Assembly: GCA_016763955.1 (NCBI GenBank)
Contig: JAESSU010000448.1
Location: forward strand, 1-10,057
Source of the DNA: Phycisphaeraceae bacterium
GTDB taxonomy: Bacteria; Planctomycetota; Phycisphaerae; Phycisphaerales; Phycisphaeraceae
Reading direction: 5' to 3'
Length of the DNA: 10,057 bases
Position numbers and translations under genes: made by a program. Under the pieces are notes generated by a model, which saw only the letters and a list, made by a program, of their open reading frames with translations, made no database searches and had not been told where the DNA came from. Below, in pieces: positions 1 to 7,333 of the stretch (position 1 is the first letter of the stretch; each line of letters opens with the position of its first letter).

Positions 1-1918
1 CGCTGTAGCTACCCAATGTGACTAGGGCACAATGATCCTTTTTCTCAAACGAGTCGGTCACTTTGAAGGTGATATCTAATTGCATGCCTTGGGTAGCAAT
101 CTGTTGCCAGAGCGTGCCGGGATTTTTAACCCATGCAGAGGTGGCTCGGCAATTAAGTGCTCCGTTTACAGGGGGCACTTTTATGACGGGGGGTTCAATG
201 TTGAGTATCTGCGGAATTTGCCCTGCTGCGTAGATTAACCCTCTACTTAGTTGCTCCGCTGTAAGGGCTGAGAAGTCAGCAGAAAACCATTCGTTATTTT
301 TTGCAGTCGCTGTATGGACAGGTTGGTGTTGGGTTAGATTGAAAAATGCGGGGTGTATTTTTTGAACCATATAGCCATTTTGTTGATCGGTCCATTGCAA
401 AATGGTGCCATAGCATTGGGTTGCTGTGGTTGCGGTTTTTGGCATTGAAAATGGAGCGGTGAGCTGATGTGATGTGGGATCAAATGCAAGGGGCACAGTT
501 TTAACCACTTTGTGTGTTTGTTCACTGCGAATGATCAGTACTGTATCGGTATTTGGCTTTGGTCCAGCAGGAAGTTGGACTTTATAAGAGAACTGAGGCG
601 TGGTGAACTGAAAGATTCCCGATCGTTTTTCTGTTGCAGCAGTAGCGATATTCGTTTGGGATGTGGGTGTCATGCGGTAAGTTAAATCTAACTCGGTGGG
701 CTTGAAATTGGGGTTGTGAAAATAGATTGATGAGTTGTTTAATAGCGGTGCAAATAAATGACGGACTGAGGGGGAAATCGTGGTATGCCAAGAGGTGGCG
801 ATCATGCCTCCGCAGTTTCGTTTCGCCGCATAGTGAGCAAATGCTCGAATGCCTTTGTCGTCATACCATGTAGCACCCCAGACATCCTTAAACCCCAGCG
901 TCTGGAAATAATCTACGCTGGGATATTCACCTTGATTGATGTCTCCGTAATGCCAGTCACCGATGATGATTTTGTCACGATTTTTAAGGTCATTGACCGC
1001 GGTGAGTGTGCTCGGTGGATTTTTCTTTTGGCTGATAAAGGTCGCGTGGCCGCTGGTGATGCGTGGGTCATGATCAAAGCCGAGCACGCCATGACCGGGC
1101 TTGCTTAACGCCTCTGATAAAAACATATCACCCCAGAGAATTGGCGTAATCCCCTTGGCTAGTAAATGCTCGGTGCAGCGGTTGATCAGTTGGGCAAAGA
1201 GTTTGGGTGTTGTCGTGTTTAACGCTTTGGCACATTCATCGATAAACTCCACAGGGATTTCATCAATACCCAAAAGCATATAACGAGGGGGGGTATCCCC
1301 ATAAAGCGCAATCATTTGATCGAGCATTGGAAGTGCAACCGCGTCATAAGCATCTTTACCATCGGAAAAGCGGTATGCAGGATTTAGCATCTTACGTTTG
1401 ATGCCTTTTTCTAGGGGTATCAATAAGCCCGGATGTGTCTTTGCCATTTCGTTTATGATCACGTCTTGTTTGCCAATGACTTTGACTTCGAAAATCGGTT
1501 CCAGTCCTGCCTTGCGAGCATAGGCAAACAATTCTGCAACTTGCTGATTAGGCCACCTGTTAAAGCGAATCTTCCCTTCCTTAGAGAGGGTATAGGAAGA
1601 AGCGTGGACACCGCCTGTATTTAAAATAAAGGTGTTGTATTTTAGTTTGCTAGCTTGATCAATAATCGTTCGATAGGTAGCAGGCTTGTGTAGTCTAGGA
1701 CGAAATGTAACGTGAACTGCACGCACTGCAAAGGGCTTGACTTGCTCTACGGCTAACGCTTTATTTTCAAGACTCAAAAGCGAAATAATCGCGACCAGCA
1801 AACTCACACTCAGCGGTGTCACCCATCGCAAACAATTAGCGGAGAGTTTAGGCTGGCGAGCTTTTGTGTGATGCAGTTGAGAGTTATTTGCCAAATGTGT
1901 GAGATATGATTGATTCAT
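1..1918 (-). CDS. Membrane-anchored GH20-like glycoside hydrolase, partial (3' end beyond window)
   Basis: This leftward frame stays open with no stop from the ATG at 1918 to the window edge, giving 639 codons, so the C-terminus is missing. Residues about 33-50 are hydrophobic after a basic stretch, which suggests an uncleaved anchor or a signal peptide that places the enzyme outside the cytoplasm. From residue about 65 the pattern resembles the GH20 (beta-N-acetylhexosaminidase-like) TIM barrel: VRAVHVTF as the first strand, LLGIDEIP with the adjacent acidic pair D219-E220 where GH20 enzymes carry the catalytic Asp-Glu, ILWGDMFL (W262, D264), GDWHYG (W322), WGATWYDD (W347, W351) and TSWHTT (W377). 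Residues about 380-639 look like a beta-rich accessory region that I cannot name. The barrel may act on amino sugars, but the substrate is inference. An in-frame ATG at 1966 would add 16 residues; 1918 is preferred because a GGA lies 8 bases upstream and the N-terminus is shorter. The family call rests on motif order only. Confidence 0.72.
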   Translation of the reverse strand, partial: MNQSYLTHLANNSQLHHTKARQPKLSANCLRWVTPLSVSLLVAIISLLSLENKALAVEQVKPFAVRAVHVTFRPRLHKPATYRTIIDQASKLKYNTFILNTGGVHASSYTLSKEGKIRFNRWPNQQVAELFAYARKAGLEPIFEVKVIGKQDVIINEMAKTHPGLLIPLEKGIKRKMLNPAYRFSDGKDAYDAVALPMLDQMIALYGDTPPRYMLLGIDEIPVEFIDECAKALNTTTPKLFAQLINRCTEHLLAKGITPILWGDMFLSEALSKPGHGVLGFDHDPRITSGHATFISQKKNPPSTLTAVNDLKNRDKIIIGDWHYGDINQGEYPSVDYFQTLGFKDVWGATWYDDKGIRAFAHYAAKRNCGGMIATSWHTTISPSVRHLFAPLLNNSSIYFHNPNFKPTELDLTYRMTPTSQTNIATAATEKRSGIFQFTTPQFSYKVQLPAGPKPNTDTVLIIRSEQTHKVVKTVPLAFDPTSHQLTAPFSMPKTATTATQCYGTILQWTDQQNGYMVQKIHPAFFNLTQHQPVHTATAKNNEWFSADFSALTAEQLSRGLIYAAGQIPQILNIEPPVIKVPPVNGALNCRATSAWVKNPGTLWQQIATQGMQLDITFKVTDSFEKKDHCALVTLGSYS

Positions 1919-2018
1919 AACCGGATTCCATCTAATTAGTGTTGATTTAGGGATTTGTTTAAACATGTTGCACTAAATTCTAGGCGTGCATTTTTGCCTT
2001 GTCAAGCATTTTGCTGCG

Positions 2019-2031
2019 ATTGCTGAGCAAT
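2019..2031. repeat. 13-base perfect palindrome upstream of the GH20-like gene
   Basis: ATTGCT-G-AGCAAT is a perfect 6+1+6 palindrome in the 172-base gap between the 197-residue protein gene and the GH20-like gene. It lies about 100 bases upstream of the GH20-like start. It could be a repressor operator, but palindromes of this size occur by chance and no T tract follows it in either direction. A short CTTG-T-CAAG palindrome lies at about 1999-2007. I see no convincing promoter in this gap. Confidence 0.25.
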
Positions 2032-2090
2032 AATTGGGATCAGGCCGGGTGTGACAGAGTTGTTTGCTGCCAAGAGGGGCAAGGTGCTAT

Positions 2091-2684
2091 TTACCGGGGG
2101 AAGACGGAAAAGAGTATTGCAAATTCTAGCAACAATAATAGAACCGTCGTCATCACAATTGTGAACCAGTTGATGCCACTGACGGTTCTGATCACTGGCG
2201 CTTGGGCTTGTTCTAATTGGGCAAACGATTGGCGGGTGAGTTGCTGGGGGTCGATGCCTTGGTCCGCATGTTCGACGATGACGTGGATGATGCGGTTGGC
2301 ATCCATGGGACTTAAGCCCAAGAGTTTGCCAAGTTTCAATAGACGGTCACGTTTTTCAGGGGCTAATTGACCTTGCTTGAGTGATTCAGCGGTGCGTACT
2401 GCTAGAACCCATCTGCCGTCTGTGGGTTCTGTGATGGGCTTACAAACTGGTTTTGGAGATGAGGGTTTGCGTGAGAGTCCTGCGTGTGTAAAGTCCGAAA
2501 TTTTCAGGGCAGACTTTGGGCTCGCTTTTTTTTGTTTCGCAGATTTATCATCCGTGGGATGCTGTGGGATTTTAGAAGAGGTCTCGTCGCTATTGGTTTG
2601 ATTAGCTGGATCGTGATGCGCGTTAGATAGCGCATCAAATGCCTCATCATCAAGATGTCCAAATCGGGCTCGTTCAAACCACAT
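2091..2684 (-). CDS. Hypothetical protein with C-terminal membrane helix (197 aa)
   Basis: This frame starts with an ATG at 2684 and ends with TAA at 2091-2093. I do not recognise a named family. Residues 1-20 (MWFERARFGHLDDEAFDALS) are compact and acidic. Residues about 22-90 are a low-complexity linker rich in K, S, P and D. Residues about 91-143 form a predicted helical module (RDRLLKLGKLLGL, then SPMDANRIIHVIVEHAD). Residues about 172-194 are one strong hydrophobic helix at the extreme C-terminus, so the protein is probably tail-anchored with its soluble part in the cytoplasm. No signal peptide or catalytic motif is visible. It sits between a gene of the same architecture and the GH20-like gene, all read leftward. 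No strong Shine-Dalgarno precedes the ATG. The opposite-strand frames here have a composition typical of antisense shadows. The gene is likely real; its role is unknown. Confidence 0.75.
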   Translation of the reverse strand: MWFERARFGHLDDEAFDALSNAHHDPANQTNSDETSSKIPQHPTDDKSAKQKKASPKSALKISDFTHAGLSRKPSSPKPVCKPITEPTDGRWVLAVRTAESLKQGQLAPEKRDRLLKLGKLLGLSPMDANRIIHVIVEHADQGIDPQQLTRQSFAQLEQAQAPVIRTVSGINWFTIVMTTVLLLLLEFAILFSVFPR

Positions 2685-2796
2685 GGGTATTTTGACAACA
2701 GCTTATCCTTGCCGTTGTATCCTTCCGTAATTAGTGGCTGCCTTCCTTGGCAAACCTCAGCATAACCTTGCTCTATCAATTGGGCAATGGGTTAAA

Positions 2797-3381
2797 TTAT
2801 CCTAACAGCCATTTTGCCAGCAGGCCTTCAAATAATAGGCATAATAAGACGAGAACCGACACACGTAACATCCATCCCAGACTGCCGGCTGCTTTGGGCT
2901 TGCCACAGGACAAACGTCCGGTTTTCACAGGTGGCGGCGAGGGGGTTTGCATGATGGTGATGCCCATGATTCCTGCGGGAACTAATCTGTCATCAAGCGT
3001 TGGCGTTACTGGCGGGGCGATTGTTTCAACCCACGGCTGCTGATGTTCATCTTGGATGGGAATCTGATGTTCGACGGTTTCACTGATAAGATTGCGTTTT
3101 TCAAAACGGTCTATGGCTAGCGGGTCAGTCTGAAGGTTTTGATCTGGCGAGTGATGAATCCATTGATCCACAGGGGGTTGAGATTGTTTTTTTTCAAGCT
3201 GCTGCAAATTTTCAAGTTGATCTCGCAAATAGGCTGCTGCGAGTGGGTGATGTCTTGTTAACCAAGACAATGAATGCTGCTGCAAATTCACTGGCAGGTG
3301 ATCAGACAACATGGATCGCTGATGATCCAAAGGACACGTATACCAATCAGGTGATAGTGGGGTGATCGGTTTGATAAGCAT
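2797..3381 (-). CDS. Hypothetical protein with C-terminal membrane helix (194-202 aa)
   Basis: This leftward frame ends with TAA at 2797-2799. The frame can start at a TTG at 3405 (202 aa) or at the ATG at 3381 (194 aa). I chose the ATG because it is the commoner codon and AGGAG lies just before it, although the 2-base gap is shorter than usual. For the TTG, AAGAG lies about 10 bases upstream. I recognise no family. In TTG numbering, residues about 10-80 are polar and helical with a Q- and L-rich stretch (LRDQLENLQQLEKK) that may form a short coiled coil. Residues about 80-160 are a Q/P-rich linker. Residues about 178-201 are a hydrophobic helix that ends the protein (WMLRVSVLVLLCLLFEGLL). 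There is no signal peptide. It shares only its architecture, a soluble head, a linker and a tail anchor, with the next gene downstream. Confidence 0.72.
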   Translation of the reverse strand: MLIKPITPLSPDWYTCPLDHQRSMLSDHLPVNLQQHSLSWLTRHHPLAAAYLRDQLENLQQLEKKQSQPPVDQWIHHSPDQNLQTDPLAIDRFEKRNLISETVEHQIPIQDEHQQPWVETIAPPVTPTLDDRLVPAGIMGITIMQTPSPPPVKTGRLSCGKPKAAGSLGWMLRVSVLVLLCLLFEGLLAKWLLG

Positions 3382-3497
3382 CTCTCCTGTTTGCTGCTCA
3401 AACAACGCAGCGTTTCTCTTAAGATTGACGTTATCACCGAAATTTAGGTGTCCAAATGAAAGTCGAAAAATCAGACCGGTGTTATATTTTCGGAGGT

Positions 3498-3514
3498 GTT
3501 GTAACCGCTACAAC
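3498..3514. repeat. Inverted repeat in the divergent intergenic region
   Basis: GTTGTA-ACCGC-TACAAC is a perfect 6-base inverted repeat around a 5-base centre. It sits mid-way between the leftward hypothetical gene and the rightward DUF255 gene, where divergent control would be expected. A related half-sequence, GGTGTTATA, occurs just upstream at about 3478 and resembles GGTGTTGTA inside the repeat. No T tract follows on either strand, so an operator or leader hairpin is likelier than a terminator. Function is inferred from position only. Confidence 0.3.
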
Positions 3515-3574
3515 CGAATTTCCAAGAAAATGACGATTGTATTTATCTGTTTTAACGCTCAGTGCTCGGGAGGG

Positions 3575-3592
3575 GGCTTTGTGGTCAAAGCT
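3575..3592. repeat. Small hairpin in the presumed leader of the DUF255 gene
   Basis: GCTTTG-TGGT-CAAAGC (3576-3591) is a perfect 6-base stem with a 4-base loop, extended by one G-T pair. It follows a G5 run about 85 bases before the ATG at 3676. A second G7 run followed by CTCTTTGTT lies at about 3611-3626 and resembles the first G-run and CTTTGT stretch. There is no T tract, so it does not look like an intrinsic terminator. It may shape the 5' leader or be chance. The rest of 3382-3675 shows no supportable gene or promoter. Confidence 0.25.
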
Positions 3593-3675
3593 GCCTTGAA
3601 AAAACTTCCGGGGGGGCTCTTTGTTCCCTTAACGCATCGCGCGTACCATGTTGGATTCAACAATAGGGATTAATT

Positions 3676-6072
3676 ATGAGTACTTCTGATACAACGCAAC
3701 ATCAATGGACCAATAAGCTTGCTACGCAGTCGAGTCCGTATCTCCTGCAACATGCACATAACCCTGTGGATTGGTATCCCTGGGGCGAAGAGGCCTTTGA
3801 ATTGGCCCGCAGTCAGAACAAGCCGATCTTTTTGAGTATTGGTTATTCAACCTGTTATTGGTGTCATGTCATGGAACGCCAGTGCTTTGAGAATCCGCAA
3901 ATTGCAGCACTGATGAATAAGCACTTTGTCAATATCAAAGTCGACCGCGAAGAACGCCCTGATGTCGATGACATCTACATGGCAGCAGTGCAAATCATGA
4001 CCGGCTCCGGCGGCTGGCCCATGAGCGTCTTCCTCACCCCCCCCGGAAGTCAAGCCCCCCCCGCCCCGGGAACTCAAAGCATCCTTGGCAGTCAAGATGC
4101 CAGCGATCCTACAAGTCAAGACAGTGGTGATTTGGGGCTTAAACCTTTTTATGCAGGGACCTATTTCCCGCCTGAAGATGCACAGGGGCGCCCCGGCATG
4201 CCAACGCTTATTGAGGGGCTTTCCAAAGCATGGCAGACCCAGCGAGATGAAGTCCTCAAACAGTCAAATGAAATCGCCAAAGCCATTGAAGATCACCTTA
4301 GCCATGAGCATGAACCCGATGCGATAGACGCGCAAGTGATCTCCGATACACAAGCTCAGCTCATGCGGATATACGACCCGCAAGATGCAGGGTTTGGGCA
4401 GGCTCCAAAATTTCCGCAAGCTTCCAATCTCCTGTTTTTACAGGCTTATCTTGCAGTGAGGCCTAACGATGTCGCAAGCAATGCTTTGGCTCATACGCTT
4501 GATCGCATGGCGATGGGTGGGATGTATGACCAAATCGGCGGCGGCTTTCACCGGTATTCTACGGACGGGAAATGGCTCGTTCCTCATTTTGAAAAAATGC
4601 TCTATGACAATGGCCAGCTTGCTTTGACTTATATCAATGCGCATCAAGTTATGCCCCCTGAAAATGAGCCTGAGCGTTATGCAAATATCGCGCGTGAAAT
4701 TTGTGATTATGTGCTTCGTGAAATGTGTGATCCGACGGGGATGTTCTGGTCTGCTCAAGATGCAGAAGTTGATGCCTGCGAAGGATTGAACTATCTCTGG
4801 CTTGCAGATCAAATCAGTCAAGCGTTGGGTGATGAACCGTTGACTCAGACGGCTAGCGAGCTTTATGGCTTGTCACTTGGGACGAACTTTCAAGACCCGC
4901 ATCAGGCGACAGAGCCTCGGCGAAATGTGTTGTTCTTGCCGGTGACGTTAGCAGATTTTGCCAAGCAAACTTCACGTCCACTTGATGAGGTCTACAAACT
5001 TCGTCAGCAAATAAATAACACCTTGCTAACCGTCCGAGATCAGCGAAAACAGCCGGGAACCGATGACAAAGTGCACGTGAGTTGGAACGGTATGATGATC
5101 GCAGGCATGGCACGAACGGGCGAAGTACTCAATGAAAAACGTTATGTCGATGCAGCGGTAAAAGCAGCTGATGCAATTCTCAATCACATGACCGATGATG
5201 ACGGGGCGCTCTACCGGACTTATCGTCAGGGCAAAGCACATATTAGTGCAGTGTTAGAAGATTATGCGCATTTGATTGCTGCACTTTGTATGTTGCATCG
5301 CGTCACGAATCAAAAGCGATGGCTTGACCAAGCCGTCAAACTCAATGCCATTGTCACGCAACGTTTTGCGGATAAACAAGGCGGCTATTTTGACACGCTA
5401 GCGAATCAAAAAGATTTGTTTGTACGCACGCGATCAACCTATGACGGAGCAACACCTAGTGGCAACAGTGTCATGGTGCACAACCAACTGGACTTGTTTG
5501 AACTTGCTGGCGAAAAAAGTTATCTCAACCGCGCGGAGTTGGATCTAAAAGCAGCCTCGCCGTTGGTAGGTGCTGCTAAGGTGGGCATGATCCATTTGGC
5601 TCACGCTCAACTTCGATATCTAAATCTCACGGCTAGTGAACAAGGACAAGCTATTGACTTACCTGATGCTCGTGAAAAACGACATGTGATGAATCTCGAT
5701 ATCCAACCCCGTGAGATTAAGCTCAGCAAAACGCAAACGTTAGTGACCGTCAAGTTAGACATTGGCACGGAATATCACCTTAACGCTCATGATGTGCCCG
5801 GTGATCTGGTGGCCACGCAGTTGATATTAGAAGACGCACAAAATGTGGCGATAGAAGTTGCTTATCCAGCAGGTAAGCAGATGACGTATCCCTTTGCAGA
5901 TGAACCCATCAATGTCTACATCGGCAAGATGGAAATCCCCCTATTGATCCGCACGACGGGGGCAGTTGGGACATTACCCAAGCTGATTTTGCGGTATCAG
6001 ATGTGTACGGACAGCAGTTGTTTGCCTGTGCAGCAATTGGAACTGCCCGTTGATTTTGTGATCGATGCCTAA
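3676..6072 (+). CDS. DUF255 thioredoxin-domain protein (YyaL/SPATA20 family) with C-terminal DsbD-N-like domain
   Basis: The product has 798 residues and no signal peptide, so it is probably cytoplasmic. Residues about 9-170 are the DUF255 thioredoxin-like domain: [17 protein letters not shown], the redox motif C60-Y-W-C63 (usually CHWC), [13 protein letters not shown] and GGWP (112-115), then [10 protein letters not shown]. Between TPPG and FYAGTYFP there is a low-complexity insertion (about 124-156) built on repeated GSQ/GTQ/TSQ. Residues about 210-665 match the alpha/alpha-barrel half of the family: [68 protein letters not shown]. Residues about 674-795 resemble the DsbD N-terminal (DsbC-like corrector) fold: [29 protein letters not shown] with C777 and C782. 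Family members without that domain are commonly about 650-700 residues. AGGGA at 3665-3669, 6 bases before the ATG, supports the start. The in vivo reaction is not established; a thiol-redox or sugar-related role is inference. Confidence 0.93.
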   Translation: MSTSDTTQHQWTNKLATQSSPYLLQHAHNPVDWYPWGEEAFELARSQNKPIFLSIGYSTCYWCHVMERQCFENPQIAALMNKHFVNIKVDREERPDVDDIYMAAVQIMTGSGGWPMSVFLTPPGSQAPPAPGTQSILGSQDASDPTSQDSGDLGLKPFYAGTYFPPEDAQGRPGMPTLIEGLSKAWQTQRDEVLKQSNEIAKAIEDHLSHEHEPDAIDAQVISDTQAQLMRIYDPQDAGFGQAPKFPQASNLLFLQAYLAVRPNDVASNALAHTLDRMAMGGMYDQIGGGFHRYSTDGKWLVPHFEKMLYDNGQLALTYINAHQVMPPENEPERYANIAREICDYVLREMCDPTGMFWSAQDAEVDACEGLNYLWLADQISQALGDEPLTQTASELYGLSLGTNFQDPHQATEPRRNVLFLPVTLADFAKQTSRPLDEVYKLRQQINNTLLTVRDQRKQPGTDDKVHVSWNGMMIAGMARTGEVLNEKRYVDAAVKAADAILNHMTDDDGALYRTYRQGKAHISAVLEDYAHLIAALCMLHRVTNQKRWLDQAVKLNAIVTQRFADKQGGYFDTLANQKDLFVRTRSTYDGATPSGNSVMVHNQLDLFELAGEKSYLNRAELDLKAASPLVGAAKVGMIHLAHAQLRYLNLTASEQGQAIDLPDAREKRHVMNLDIQPREIKLSKTQTLVTVKLDIGTEYHLNAHDVPGDLVATQLILEDAQNVAIEVAYPAGKQMTYPFADEPINVYIGKMEIPLLIRTTGAVGTLPKLILRYQMCTDSSCLPVQQLELPVDFVIDA
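4037..4120 (+). repeat. Low-complexity coding repeat with two C8 tracts inside the DUF255 domain
   Basis: AGTCAAG occurs three times in the same reading frame (4048-4054, 4090-4096, 4114-4120), with a degenerate ACTCAAA near 4071. Two runs of eight C lie at 4037-4044 and 4055-4062. Together they encode an insertion rich in G, S, Q, P and A. Spacings of 42 and 24 bases are multiples of three. The repeats suggest in-frame expansion by slippage or duplication, and the C tracts could be unstable. Confidence 0.6.
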
Positions 6073-6101
6073 GTGCCTTGGTGTCGGTTCTCATGTTGCT
6101 T

Positions 6102-6138
6102 AAGTCAAGCGTTTAAGTTGTCCGTAAAGCCAAGCGTT
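6102..6138 (+). promoter_or_regulatory. Direct repeat upstream of mgtE, possible operator
   Basis: AAGTCAAGCGTT (6102-6113) and AAGCCAAGCGTT (6127-6138) match at 11 of 12 positions with a start-to-start distance of 25 bases. They lie in the 115-base gap before mgtE. A short inverted repeat CTTAC-(6)-GTAAG follows at 6143-6158, about 30 bases before the ATG. Repeated sites on similar helix faces could bind a regulator, but no known motif is recognised. TACAAT at 6145-6150 looks like a -10 box but has no partner -35 at normal spacing. Confidence 0.3.
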
Positions 6139-6187
6139 AATCCTTACAATGCGGTAAGATGTTCGCTTCTGGTACAAGGAATAATCT

Positions 6188-7333
6188 ATGAGCGTTGATA
6201 TTCAGCTCACACAACCTTGGGATCGTCTCGAAGAACTGGTCATCGCTCAAAACAGTGACGAACTTCGCTTGTTTTGGCGGACATTGACCTCGAGTGAACT
6301 TACGCGCGCAGTGTCTCGGATGGATGTGGATAAGCAGCTTTTATTGATGCGCTTACTTGATCCGGAAGATGCAGCGGATTTGCTTGATGAACTGCCTCAT
6401 ATTCAGGCTGCGGATATTCTTGAGGATATGCCTGCTGCTGAAGTTGCTGCGATTGTCGACGAGCTTGACTCGGATGAACGGGTGGACGTGCTTGCGGAGC
6501 TAGATGATGACGATGCGGCTGCCATTTTGGAGCAAATGGATCCAGAGGAAGCTGAAGACGTTCGTGATCGTGTGAAGTACGACTCGAATACTGCTGGCGG
6601 TTTGATGATCACGGAGTATTTGAGCTTTCCCAAAGACACCAAAGTCACGGACTTACTTGCTGATTTACGATCTCACGTTGAGGAATATCAGGAATTTGAT
6701 ATTCGGTATATCTATGTCGTGGAGTCCCGTGAGCAGCCACGGCTTTTAGGTGTCGTACGATTTAAAGATATTGTTTTATCGCCGGGTGATGTGAACCTGA
6801 TTGATATTCGAATGCTTGAAGCCAAGAGTGTTTCAGCGGTTTCTGATTTGGATGATTTGGAACACTTTTTTGATCGCCATGACTTTTCTGCAACGCCGGT
6901 TGTGGACCATGATGATTTGATGGTGGGGGCTGTTTTGCGTTCTGCTGTGCAAGAAGCGGTGGGTGATCGTGCAGATAAAAACTTCATGCGTTTTGGCGGT
7001 ATTATCACGGGTGAAGAGCTGCGTACCATGCCCGCAGGTCAACGTGCGATGCGCCGGATGGCATTCTTGTTGCCGGTGTTTATGCTCAGCACTGCATCGG
7101 CTAGTGTCATTGGTCTTTTTGAAGACACGATTCGAGACGTGACGGTGCTAGCGATGTTTTTACCTTTGGTTGCGGGGCTTTCAGGTTGCAGCGGCAATCA
7201 GGCTGTGGCGGTGAGTGTCCGTGAGCTGGCATTGGGTTTGTCTACTAAAAGTGACGTCATCCGAGTTCTTTTTAAAGAACTTGTGGTGGGCTTGTTAATT
7301 GGCTGCGTCATGGGAATCGTACTTTTTTGTTAG
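6188..7333 (+). CDS. mgtE: Magnesium transporter MgtE, N-terminal part (frameshifted gene)
   Basis: MgtE is a homodimeric inner-membrane Mg2+ channel gated by cytosolic magnesium. Residues about 20-130 are the acidic, helical MgtE N domain with repeats such as LLDPEDAADLLDELP, ADILEDMPAAEVAAIV and LDDDDAAAILEQMDPEEAEDV. Residues about 138-260 are a CBS pair (GGLMITEYL, IYVVE, LLGVVRFKDI; then FSATPVVDHDDLMVGAVL). The connecting helix and membrane part begin at about 280: RRMAFLLPVFMLSTASASVIGLF, LAMFLPLVAGLSGCSGNQAVAVSVREL, then VLFKELVVGLLIGCVMGIVLF. The frame stops at TAG 7331-7333 inside the third of five expected helices. The missing end follows in the next frame (7327-7560). Together they give about 457 residues, close to the family's usual length. 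AAGGA at 6176-6180 is 7 bases before the ATG. This fragment alone lacks the conserved last-helix Asp, so it should not transport unless the frame is restored. Confidence 0.93.
   Translation: MSVDIQLTQPWDRLEELVIAQNSDELRLFWRTLTSSELTRAVSRMDVDKQLLLMRLLDPEDAADLLDELPHIQAADILEDMPAAEVAAIVDELDSDERVDVLAELDDDDAAAILEQMDPEEAEDVRDRVKYDSNTAGGLMITEYLSFPKDTKVTDLLADLRSHVEEYQEFDIRYIYVVESREQPRLLGVVRFKDIVLSPGDVNLIDIRMLEAKSVSAVSDLDDLEHFFDRHDFSATPVVDHDDLMVGAVLRSAVQEAVGDRADKNFMRFGGIITGEELRTMPAGQRAMRRMAFLLPVFMLSTASASVIGLFEDTIRDVTVLAMFLPLVAGLSGCSGNQAVAVSVRELALGLSTKSDVIRVLFKELVVGLLIGCVMGIVLFC

Noticed and set aside
785..1624. Several rightward frames opposite the GH20-like gene
   Set aside because: They are antisense to a continuous 639-codon frame with ordered GH20-like motifs and have no ribosome sites or recognisable domains.
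1999..2370. Rightward open frame of 123 codons opposite the 197-residue protein gene
   Set aside because: It has a W/S/M-rich composition typical of antisense shadow, and the leftward frame explains the region with a coherent membrane helix and linker.
3428..3455. Leftward promoter TTGGAC-(16)-TAACGT for the hypothetical gene
   Set aside because: Each box matches the sigma-70 consensus at only about half its positions, so it cannot be told from background.
3362..3673. Rightward open frame of 103 codons covering the divergent intergenic region
   Set aside because: It begins antisense inside the leftward hypothetical gene, has a composition unlike the real genes (clusters of C, R and S), no ribosome site, and matches no family I know.
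4037..4062. C8 tracts as evidence that the DUF255 gene is frameshifted
   Set aside because: The reading frame is intact on both sides: [11 protein letters not shown] precedes and [10 protein letters not shown] follows in the same frame.
6073..6187. M-box (ykoK) magnesium riboswitch before mgtE
   Set aside because: The gap is only 115 bases, shorter than the usual M-box, and I see none of its conserved helices.
7321..7330. Programmed -1 ribosomal frameshift heptamer in mgtE
   Set aside because: In the zero frame the codons are CTT TTT TGT. Either the P-site or the A-site codon would mispair after a -1 shift, and I see no clear downstream stem. Kept only as an alternative in the frameshift finding.
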